In this document: in pieces, positions 1 through 5,339 of the stretch
Layout of the letters: every line of letters begins with the position of its first letter
How positions within the stretch are numbered: the stretch's first letter is position 1
Assembly: GCA_903873545.1 (NCBI GenBank)
Contig: CAIQPA010000279.1
Span: 1-5,749 of the forward strand
From: an uncultured delta proteobacterium
Lineage (GTDB): Bacteria > Myxococcota_A > Bradymonadia > REDH01
Length of the DNA: 5,749 nucleotides
Direction of reading: 5' to 3'
The notes under the pieces: model-generated
Database searches by the model: none
The model's input: only the letters and a program-made list of their open reading frames with translations
What the model was told of the DNA's origin: nothing
Position numbers and translations under genes: made by a program

Positions 1-896
1 AGCGAGGCGCCGATGGCGATGAAGAAGAGGCCCAGCAGCAGCCCCTTGAAGGGCTGAATCTCCGCCTCGAGCTCGTGGCGATACTCGCTCTCTGCCAGCA
101 TCACGCCGGCCATGAAGGTACCGAGCGCGGGGGGCAGCCCAAGGAGCTCCATGAGGCCGGCGACGGAGAGGACGAGCAGCAGCGCGACGAGGGTAAAGAC
201 CTCGCGGGAGCGGGAGCGGGCGAGCAGGCCGAGCAGGGGCCGCAGGAGGTAGTGGCCGGCGGTGAAGAGGGTGCCGGCCATGACCAGGGTGAGCAGCAGC
301 TTGAGGAGAGGCTGGTACTGCTGCCAGAGGGTGAGGGTCTGTGATACCTCGGGGACGAAGCGGAAGCCCTCGACGGCCTGCACGGTGGCAAGCAGCGGGA
401 ACAGGCCGAGGATGGGGACGACGGAGAGATCTTGGGCGAGCAAGATGGCGAAGGTGGACTGGCCGCCGCGGCCCGCGAGGAGGTTCCGCTCGTCGAGCGA
501 GGCGAGGACGATGGCGGTGGAGGACATCGCTCCGATGAGGCCGAGCGCCACGGAGAGGTGCCAGCCCACGCCGAGCGCGAGTGCGACCGCAGCGATGGCG
601 GCGGCGGTGACAACGACCTGGAGTCCTCCGAGGCCGATGATGTCGCGGCGGAGGGAGCGGAGGATGGTCGGCTTGATCTCCAGGCCGATGAGAAAGAGCA
701 TCATGACGACGCCGAACTCGGCGAAGTGGAGGACCTTGTCGGAGGGCCCCGCGACGTTGAGGAGCTGGGGTCCGATGACAATGCCGGCGGCGAGGTAGCC
801 GAGGACGGTGCCGAGTCCGAGCCGCTTGGCGAGGGGGACGCAGATGGCGGCGGCGGCGAGGTAGATGATGGCGTAGAGGAGGACGGAGTCGCTCAT
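1..896 (-). CDS. kefC: KefB/KefC-type glutathione-gated K+/H+ antiporter (CPA2 family), N-terminal part
   Basis: Potassium efflux antiporter of the inner membrane. Family members are held shut by glutathione and opened by glutathione adducts, so that K+ leaves, H+ enters and the cytoplasm acidifies during electrophile stress. The visible 298 residues start at ATG 896 and run open off the left edge. Family proteins are about 600 residues, so roughly half is seen and the C-terminal RCK/KTN nucleotide-binding domain is missing. Seen in order: helix with LGYLAAGIVIGP (32-43), HFAEFGVV and MLFLIGLE (57-73), the unwound-helix/ion-site segment AMSSTAIVLASL (123-134), FAILLAQDLSVVP with Q155-D156 (149-161), REVFTLVALLLVL (231-243), ALGTFMAGVMLAESEYRHELE (257-277) and the gating loop HELEAEIQPFKGLLLGLFF (274-292). 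The start overlaps the stop of the upstream ancillary oxidoreductase as ATGA, which implies translational coupling. The N-terminus resembles KefC more, while the REVFT/HELE region resembles KefB, so the paralog name is uncertain although the family is clear. Confidence 0.93.
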   Translation of the reverse strand, partial: MSDSVLLYAIIYLAAAAICVPLAKRLGLGTVLGYLAAGIVIGPQLLNVAGPSDKVLHFAEFGVVMMLFLIGLEIKPTILRSLRRDIIGLGGLQVVVTAAAIAAVALALGVGWHLSVALGLIGAMSSTAIVLASLDERNLLAGRGGQSTFAILLAQDLSVVPILGLFPLLATVQAVEGFRFVPEVSQTLTLWQQYQPLLKLLLTLVMAGTLFTAGHYLLRPLLGLLARSRSREVFTLVALLLVLSVAGLMELLGLPPALGTFMAGVMLAESEYRHELEAEIQPFKGLLLGLFFIAIGAS

Positions 897-1513
897 GCGG
901 CTCCGTCCGGTGGGCGGATGAAGTCGCCGGGGTCGTAGTTGAGCGCGGGGCGGGCGGCGGCCTTGTCGAGGTCGACGCGACCGTCGCGGAGGGCCTCGAG
1001 GAGGGCGCGGTAGTTGGCGGCGGCCTCGCGGAGCAGCTCGGGGTGGGTGTCGACGCGGAAGCCGTGGACGACGAAGGGGGCCAGAAAGCGCATGCCGCAG
1101 AGCTGGGCGGTGGTCTCCCAGGGGGAGAGGAACTGGCGGACATTGCAGGTGGGGCCGCTGCCATGCTCGGGATCGAACTCGGCGGCGCTGGTGGAGACGG
1201 CGTGGAGGGCGACCTTGCCGCGGAGCTGCTGTCCGGCCTCTCCGTAGGCCCAGCCATGCTCGAGGACCACATCCTGCCACTGCTTGAGGAGGGCGGGCGC
1301 CGAGAACCAGTAGAGGGGGTGCTGGAAGAGGATGATGTCGTGGCGGCGGAGGAGGGCCTGTTCGGCGCGCCGGTCGACATGGAAGGTGGGATAGGCCTCG
1401 TAGAGGTCGTGGAGGGTGACGCCGGGGAGGTTGGAGGCGGCCGCGACGAGCGCGCGCTGGGTGCGCGAGTGCTCGAAGGCGGGGTGTGCGAAGAGGATGA
1501 GGATGGAGGCCAT
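893..1513 (-). CDS. kefF: KefF/KefG-type ancillary NAD(P)H:quinone oxidoreductase (flavodoxin fold)
   Basis: Cytoplasmic FMN-dependent oxidoreductase. Relatives bind Kef antiporters and are needed for full K+ efflux activity; E. coli KefF also reduces quinones. 206 residues from ATG 1513, about 25-30 longer than E. coli KefF (176) or KefG (184), the excess lying at the C-terminus. Visible features: first beta strand and phosphate-binding region ILILFAHPAFEHS (4-16), HDLYEAYPTFHVD (35-47), EQALLRRHDIILFQHPLYW (51-69), PALLKQWQDVVLEHGWAYG (73-91) and CGMRFLAPFVVHG (139-151). The HDLY..YP and EQALL..H parts look most like KefG, while HGWAYG and CG..W/F.PF look like KefF, so the symbol is provisional. 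An in-frame GTG at 1522 would add three residues (MPP). Neither start has a visible Shine-Dalgarno sequence; the ATG was chosen because homologous N-termini begin right before the first strand. The TGA stop (895-893) overlaps the antiporter's ATG by four bases, so the two form an operon. Confidence 0.92.
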   Translation of the reverse strand: MASILILFAHPAFEHSRTQRALVAAASNLPGVTLHDLYEAYPTFHVDRRAEQALLRRHDIILFQHPLYWFSAPALLKQWQDVVLEHGWAYGEAGQQLRGKVALHAVSTSAAEFDPEHGSGPTCNVRQFLSPWETTAQLCGMRFLAPFVVHGFRVDTHPELLREAAANYRALLEALRDGRVDLDKAAARPALNYDPGDFIRPPDGAA

Positions 1514-1583
1514 CGGCGGCACGGAGCGGGGGCGGCAGGTGGCCGCAGGATAGGCGGGAGGGTGCGCCAGAGCAAAGGTTGGC

Positions 1584-1614
1584 GGCTAGACAAGGGCGGG
1601 GCGAGAGGCTAGAC
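1584..1614. repeat. 8-base direct repeat GGCTAGAC in the EF-G upstream region
   Basis: Two perfect copies of GGCTAGAC at 1584-1591 and 1607-1614, separated by 15 bases, a little over two helical turns from start to start. They lie upstream of the -10-like TACACT at 1627. They could be a regulator's half-sites or chance repetition in a GC-rich stretch; the sequence alone cannot decide. Confidence 0.4.
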
Positions 1615-1666
1615 GCGCGGCCACCTTACACTTTCGGGACCATTGCCGTCTCGTCACTTCGACCCT

Positions 1667-1674
1667 GGGAAGAG
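1667..1674 (+). promoter_or_regulatory. Ribosome-binding site fixing the EF-G start
   Basis: The purine-rich GGGAAGAG sits three bases before ATG 1678. It supports this start over an in-frame upstream ATG at 1579, whose extra 33 residues (Arg/Gly-rich, then ending PWEEN) do not resemble any EF-G N-terminus. Confidence 0.65.
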
Positions 1675-1677
1675 AAC

Positions 1678-3789
1678 ATGGCTGAATCGCACATCACTGA
1701 CCTGAACATGCTCCGCAACATCGGCATCTCGGCCCACATCGATTCGGGCAAGACGACGCTGACCGAGCGCATTCTGTTCTACACGGGCAAGATCCACCGC
1801 ATCGAAGAGGTCCGCGGCAAGTCGGGCGTCGGCGCCAAGATGGACTCGATGGAGCTCGAGCGTGAGAAGGGCATCACGATTCAGTCGGCTGCCACCTACG
1901 TGAACTGGCAGCTCGAGAACCAGGACTACGCTGTCAACATCATCGACACCCCCGGACACGTCGACTTCACGATCGAGGTTGAGCGCGCGCTCCGCGTCCT
2001 CGACGGCGCCATCCTCGTCCTTTGCGGCGTTGCCGGCGTTCAGTCGCAGTCGATCACGGTCGACCGCCAGATGCGCCGCTACAACGTCCCCCGCCTCGCC
2101 TTCATCAACAAGCTCGACCGCGCGGGTGCCAACCCCTTCCGCGTCGCCGGCCTGCTGCGCGAGAAGCTCTCGCACAACGCCATCATGATGCAGATCCCGA
2201 TCGGCGAAGAGGATCGCTTCAAGGGCACGGTCGACCTGCTCACCCGCAAGGCCTGGTACTACGACGGCGCCAACGGTGAAGAGATCCGCATTGAGGAGTG
2301 CCCGGCCGACCTCAAGGAGGACATGGAGAAGTACCGCACGATCCTCATCGAGGGTCTCTCGGACTTCAACGACGACATCGCCGAGAAGTTCCTGGGCGGC
2401 GAAGAGGTGAGCGCCGAAGAGGCCTACCCGGTGGTTCGCAAGGCGACCATCGAGCGCCGCATGACGCCCGTCTTCATGGGCTCGGCCTACAAGAACAAGG
2501 GTGTGCAGGCGCTGCTCGACGCGGTCATGCGCTTCCTCCCCAGCCCCTACGACCGGACCTACGAGGCGCTCGACCAGCGCAACAACGAGGAGAAGGTTCA
2601 GCTCATCTCCAAGCCGGGCAACCCGCTTGTCATGCTGGCGTTCAAGCTTGAGGATGGCCGCTACGGTCAGCTCACCTACTGCCGCCTCTACCAGGGCAAG
2701 CTGCAGAAGGGCGACACCATCTACAACCAGTCGACCAAGCAGAAGGCGAAGGTTGGCCGTCTGGTGCGAATGCACTCGAGCGAAATGCATGAAATTGATG
2801 AGTCGGAGGCGGGCGATATCGTCGCGCTGTTCGGCATCGAGTGTGCGACGGGCGATACCTTCACCGATGGTGATGCCGACCTGACCATGACCTCGATGTT
2901 CGTCCCCGACGTGGTCATCACGCTGGCGGTCGAGCCGATCAAGAAGGAGGGTCTCAACAACTTCTCGAAGGCGCTCAACCGCTTCTCGAAGGAGGACCCC
3001 ACCTTCCGCGTCACGCGCGACGAAGAGTCGGGCCAGACCATCATCGGCGGCATGGGCGAGCTTCACCTCGAAGTCTACCTCGAGCGCATCAAGCGTGAGT
3101 ATGGCGTTGAGGTTCAGGCCGGCGCCCCGCAGGTTGCCTACCGTGAGACCATCACCAAGAAGAGCGACTTCGAATACACCCACAAGAAGCAGACGGGTGG
3201 TTCGGGTCAGTTCGCACGCGTGCTCGGCTTTGTCGAGCCTTCGGACGCCGGTGAGAACTACCAGTTCATCAACAACGTCGTGGGTGGCTCGATCCCGAAG
3301 GAGTACCACGCCTCGTGCGACAAGGGCTTCCAGGACGCCATGGAGCGCGGCACGCTGATCGGCTTCCCGATCGTCAACATCCGCGCCGGCGTCACCGACG
3401 GTATGGCGCACGCGGTCGACTCGAGCGACATGGCCTTCCGCATCGCGGCTCGTACGGGCTTCCGTCAGGCCTACGAGCGTTCGGCACCGGTTGTGCTTGA
3501 GCCCATCATGAAGGTTGTCGTCGAGTCGCCCGAGGAGTTCGCCGGCACGGTGCTCGGCGGTCTCAACAAGCGCCGCGGCATGATCCAGGGCAACTCGACG
3601 AACGACGGCCAGGTTCAGATCGAGGCCGAGGTTCCGCTGTCGGAGATGTTCGGTTACTCGAACGACCTCCGCTCGAGCACCCAGGGCAAGGCCGAGTTCT
3701 CGATGGAGTTCGCGAAGTACCAGGCGGTCCCCCGCGTGGTGCAGGAAGAGCTCATCAAGAAGTACGCCGACCGCCGCGCCCGCGACTAG
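1678..3789 (+). CDS. fusA: Translation elongation factor G, spdEFG1/mitochondrial-EFG1-like type
   Basis: Ribosomal translocase GTPase of 703 residues, a usual EF-G length. All GTPase motifs are intact: G1 AHIDSGKT (19-26), G2 GITI with T67 (65-68), G3 DTPGH (90-94), G4 NKLD (144-147), G5 SAYK (269-272). Domain II includes GRYGQLTY (from about 327). Domain IV has the loop HKKQTGGSGQ (502-511) and the tip histidine H578 within DGMAHAVDSS (574-583), matching the catalytic tip His of E. coli EF-G. Domain V ends with FGYSNDLRSSTQGKAEFSM. Several features differ from canonical bacterial EF-G and match mitochondrial EFG1 and the 'spd' subfamily: AHIDS (canonical AHIDA), EEVRGKSGVGAKMDSMELE ahead of switch I (canonical DGAATMDWMEQE), GITIQSAATY, and RALRVLDGAILVLC. 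The gene stands alone: it is divergent from the kef operon, followed by a terminator, and has no rpsL, rpsG or tufA next to it. Codons are strongly C-ending, as expected for a highly expressed gene. Confidence 0.97.
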   Translation: MAESHITDLNMLRNIGISAHIDSGKTTLTERILFYTGKIHRIEEVRGKSGVGAKMDSMELEREKGITIQSAATYVNWQLENQDYAVNIIDTPGHVDFTIEVERALRVLDGAILVLCGVAGVQSQSITVDRQMRRYNVPRLAFINKLDRAGANPFRVAGLLREKLSHNAIMMQIPIGEEDRFKGTVDLLTRKAWYYDGANGEEIRIEECPADLKEDMEKYRTILIEGLSDFNDDIAEKFLGGEEVSAEEAYPVVRKATIERRMTPVFMGSAYKNKGVQALLDAVMRFLPSPYDRTYEALDQRNNEEKVQLISKPGNPLVMLAFKLEDGRYGQLTYCRLYQGKLQKGDTIYNQSTKQKAKVGRLVRMHSSEMHEIDESEAGDIVALFGIECATGDTFTDGDADLTMTSMFVPDVVITLAVEPIKKEGLNNFSKALNRFSKEDPTFRVTRDEESGQTIIGGMGELHLEVYLERIKREYGVEVQAGAPQVAYRETITKKSDFEYTHKKQTGGSGQFARVLGFVEPSDAGENYQFINNVVGGSIPKEYHASCDKGFQDAMERGTLIGFPIVNIRAGVTDGMAHAVDSSDMAFRIAARTGFRQAYERSAPVVLEPIMKVVVESPEEFAGTVLGGLNKRRGMIQGNSTNDGQVQIEAEVPLSEMFGYSNDLRSSTQGKAEFSMEFAKYQAVPRVVQEELIKKYADRRARD

Positions 3790-3809
3790 GTCGCCGCGCT
3801 TCTGCAGGA

Positions 3810-3851
3810 ACAACCCCCGTCGGCGCAGGCTGGCGGGGGTTGTCCCGTTTT
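3810..3851 (+). terminator. Rho-independent terminator of the EF-G gene
   Basis: Perfect arms ACAACCCCC (3810-3818) and GGGGGTTGT (3835-3843) extend inward by G3819-C3834, a T-G wobble and C3821-G3832. This gives a 12-pair GC-rich stem with a 10-base loop, 20 bases after the TAG stop. The U-tract is short and delayed: CCCG and then TTTT at 3848-3851. It would separate fusA transcription from the downstream genes. Confidence 0.85.
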
Positions 3852-3943
3852 GGGGAGACGGAGGCTGCTGCGTAATAGGGTGCGGCGCCGAGTTGCGGAG
3901 CCGTGGATGGCCTGTCATCTTCGGGGTGTCACCTGTGTGCAGC

Positions 3944-3950
3944 GGAGGGG
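3944..3950 (+). promoter_or_regulatory. Ribosome-binding site fixing the start of the unknown protein at 3954
   Basis: GGAGGGG begins ten bases before ATG 3954; the GGAGG core leaves a five-base spacer. This strong site favours ATG 3954 over the in-frame GTG at 3903, which would add 17 residues and has no such site. Confidence 0.7.
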
Positions 3951-3953
3951 AGC

Positions 3954-4598
3954 ATGCTGACCGAAGCGGAGATGGTTGTGGGGGTGGTTGCCTACCTCGA
4001 CCCGGCCATGCTGGATGCCGACCCGATGGTCCTGGCGCCGGCGTCTCCGACCGAGGGGCGCCGACCCTTCGTGTGTGTCGGACGCGCGGGCAAACTGAGC
4101 GCCTGGATGGCGCTGACCAGTCAGGCGGGGCCGAGTCGGTCGCACCTTCCGATCCCCAGTGCGGTCCGTCGGCGCGGTCGTGGCGTCTGGTGCACCGGTC
4201 CGAGCTTCGCCAACAAGGTCTTTGCGACCTACATCGGGCCCCACGCGAGCTTCCTTGCGGCCGCGGCGCACGAGGATGACTTTGCCGCGGAGGATCGCCC
4301 AGGGATCGACCCGGCCTGGGTGGAGCGAGAGCTCATCCCGCGAAGCCGCGAACGACAGTCGTTGGACTTCAGCAGGTGGCACAAGGGGTGCGGGGCGAAG
4401 CAGGCGCCGGCGATGGCGCTGCCGGAGGTGAAGGTGGGCAAGCCCCTCCTGACGCGCGAGCAGGCGGCGGCGCTGCAGCCACCGCCGGCGCCGAAGCTGG
4501 TACCCGTCCTGAGGCCGGCGGAGGTGACGCCGACGGCGGAGAATTGGGCGGAGTTCATCGATGCGGCACCCGGCGGAAAGGGGCCGGGGCGGCGGTAG
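3954..4598 (+). CDS. Unrecognised 214-residue protein
   Basis: I do not recognise the family. 214 residues, with no signal peptide or membrane segment, so probably cytoplasmic. Two parts are visible. A compact N-terminal region (about 1-140) has short hydrophobic strands: MVVGVVAYL (7-15), RRPFVCVGRAGKLSAWMALTS (36-56), RGVWCTGPSFANKVFATYIG (76-95), then an acidic segment EDDFAAEDRPGIDPAWVERE (107-126). The C-terminal tail (about 150-214) is rich in Pro, Ala and Lys (for example LQPPPAPKLVPVLRP) and ends in a basic GGKGPGRR; it is probably disordered. The pattern of a strand after RRPF, a turn, then W..LTS is loosely reminiscent of SH3-like barrels such as PemK/MazF, but no catalytic signature supports that. 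Coding is supported by the strong ribosome-binding site, sensible composition and G-ending third positions matching the two downstream genes. It starts 164 bases after fusA beyond a terminator, so it probably has its own promoter, and it lies 105 bases before the lipoprotein gene. Confidence 0.75.
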   Translation: MLTEAEMVVGVVAYLDPAMLDADPMVLAPASPTEGRRPFVCVGRAGKLSAWMALTSQAGPSRSHLPIPSAVRRRGRGVWCTGPSFANKVFATYIGPHASFLAAAAHEDDFAAEDRPGIDPAWVERELIPRSRERQSLDFSRWHKGCGAKQAPAMALPEVKVGKPLLTREQAAALQPPPAPKLVPVLRPAEVTPTAENWAEFIDAAPGGKGPGRR

Positions 4599-4703
4599 GT
4601 GGACTGCAACACAATTGCATCGAAGCCCGCGCCATTGCTTGCGTTGCGACAACTTCCTATCGCGTGTTTGGGCCAAAAATCGGGCTCGAGCGCGGAGTGG
4701 AAG
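4599..4703 (+). promoter_or_regulatory. AT-richer intergenic region before the lipoprotein gene, probable promoter
   Basis: 105 bases, clearly less GC-rich than the flanking genes. It contains a small inverted repeat, TGCAA-5-TTGCA (4605-4619), and a second ATTGC copy 20 bases on (4614 and 4634). A weak hexamer pair, TTGCTT (4635-4640) and TATCGC (4658-4663), has 17-base spacing and three of six consensus matches each. No terminator for the upstream gene is visible, so read-through from 3954-4598 remains possible. Confidence 0.35.
4694..4697 (+). promoter_or_regulatory. Ribosome-binding site fixing the lipoprotein start
   Basis: GGAG with a six-base spacer to ATG 4704. It picks this start over an in-frame GTG at 4599. 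The ATG puts a Met-Arg-Lys signal peptide at the N-terminus, whereas the longer form would bury the signal behind 35 unrelated residues. Confidence 0.65.
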
Positions 4704-5339
4704 ATGCGGAAGTTCTGGGTAGCTGGATGGTTTGTGGTGGCCTGCTGGATGGCGGCCTGTGGCGGCGCGCAGCAGCATGGAAAGCTCACGCGGATGAGCG
4801 CGGCGGAGGGAGCGGTGGCGCTCTGCAGCCACGAGGTGCCGGAGGCGGTCTGCGTGCGCTGCCATCCCGAGCTTGTGGCGAAGTTCAAAGAGGCCGGCGA
4901 CTGGTGCCCGCCCCACCATCGGCCGGAGTCGCAGTGTCTGCTCTGCCACCCCGACCTGAAGTTCGAGCCGCTGCCGCCGCTCCCTGCGGAGGCTGACTAC
5001 GCGGAGATCGCGGTGGCCGACGGCGGCAAGCCGCTGGAGAGCTTCGCTGTGGCCGGCACAGTGACCATCGTGGACTTCTACGCGAACTGGTGCGCCGGCT
5101 GTCAGAATGTGGAGACGGCACTACGGAAGCTACTCGCGGACGACGCGACGCTGGCGGTGCGGAAGGTGAGCGTGACCGACTGGGAGAGCCCCGCGGTGGC
5201 GGCCCACCTGAGCGACATCGCCGGGCTTCCCTATCTGGTGGTGCTGGGTCGCTCGGGGAAGGTGCTCGGCGCCATTCAGGGCTTCGATGAGGCGACCTTT
5301 GCGGCCAAGCTGGCGGCCATCCGGGCGGTGGAGCCGTGA
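4704..5339 (+). CDS. Lipoprotein with duplicated Cys/His (CxxCHP) motif and thioredoxin-like domain
   Basis: 211 residues; probably a membrane-anchored periplasmic thiol-disulfide or metal-related protein. Residues 1-19 form a lipoprotein signal: MRK, hydrophobic core, lipobox MAAC with C19 followed by GG, which suggests the outer membrane. Next comes a duplicated motif. Copy 1 (40-57) has C41, H43, C50, C53-H54-P55; copy 2 (67-85) has C68, H71, C78, C81-H82-P83. They are joined by VAKFKEAGD. Copy 1 is one residue shorter between its first Cys and His. A Pro-rich linker (88-95) leads to the thioredoxin-like domain (about 100-211). This has VDFYANWCAGCQNVE with the active site C130-A-G-C133, and LPYLVV with the expected cis-Pro P176; WCAGC resembles the C-terminal domain of DsbD. 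From memory, similar Cys/His motifs occur in periplasmic adaptors of metal-type RND pumps, which points to metal binding. Since CVRCH and CLLCH also fit CxxCH, covalent haem c is the alternative. The stop overlaps the next start (TGATG). Confidence 0.85.
   Translation: MRKFWVAGWFVVACWMAACGGAQQHGKLTRMSAAEGAVALCSHEVPEAVCVRCHPELVAKFKEAGDWCPPHHRPESQCLLCHPDLKFEPLPPLPAEADYAEIAVADGGKPLESFAVAGTVTIVDFYANWCAGCQNVETALRKLLADDATLAVRKVSVTDWESPAVAAHLSDIAGLPYLVVLGRSGKVLGAIQGFDEATFAAKLAAIRAVEP
5330..5333 (+). promoter_or_regulatory. Ribosome-binding site of the last gene, inside the lipoprotein coding region
   Basis: GGAG (within GGTGGAG, 5327-5333) lies five bases before ATG 5339. It supports this start even though the ATG overlaps the preceding TGA. 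Confidence 0.6.

Larger units (their letters stand above)
1514..1677. promoter_or_regulatory. Divergent intergenic region between the kef pair and the EF-G gene
   Basis: 164 bases between two divergently transcribed units, so promoters for both should lie here. Seen directly: two exact copies of GGCTAGAC at 1584-1591 and 1607-1614, start to start 23 bases apart, and a -10-like TACACT at 1627-1632 about 45 bases before the EF-G start, in a locally less GC-rich stretch. No convincing -35 hexamer sits 16-18 bases upstream of TACACT. No promoter could be assigned for the minus-strand kef operon. A regulatory role is expected from the gene layout rather than proven by motifs. Confidence 0.5.

Noticed and set aside
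75..938. Several plus-strand open frames (and one minus-strand out-of-frame one) opposite or inside the antiporter gene.
   Set aside because: Low-complexity Arg/Ser/Pro or Glu/Gly products; the KefC frame on the minus strand is uninterrupted over 298 residues with family motifs.
1043..1612. A 189-residue plus-strand open frame opposite the KefF-like gene.
   Set aside because: Gly/Glu-rich shadow; the minus strand has clear family similarity.
1579..1677. N-terminal extension of EF-G from an upstream ATG, which might have suggested a targeting peptide as in mitochondrial EFG1.
   Set aside because: The extra 33 residues have no homology, there is a good ribosome-binding site at 1667, and ATG 1678 gives the usual N-terminus.
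3850..3878. Possible promoter TTGGGG-17-TAATAG for the unknown protein.
   Set aside because: Only three of six matches in each hexamer, and it overlaps the terminator tail; too weak to annotate.
1654..3918. A 754-residue open frame on the minus strand covering the whole EF-G gene.
   Set aside because: It is the antisense shadow of a codon-biased, high-GC gene. Its product is a Leu/Val/Asp/Arg-rich repeat of codon complements with no recognisable domain, while the plus strand encodes a perfect EF-G.
3954..4598. PemK/MazF-type toxin.
   Set aside because: Only a vague strand pattern agrees; there is no adjacent antitoxin gene and no recognisable catalytic signature.
3915..4949. A 344-residue minus-strand open frame under the unknown protein and the lipoprotein gene.
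   Set aside because: Arg/Leu/His-rich composition typical of a shadow frame. The plus-strand frames have ribosome-binding sites, and the right one has a recognisable thioredoxin domain.
4848..4953. Calling the lipoprotein a di-haem cytochrome c because of CVRCH and CLLCH.
   Set aside because: Each CxxCH is embedded in a repeated unit with extra upstream Cys and His, better fitting a metal-binding module; no distal Met/His haem ligand is evident. Kept only as an alternative.
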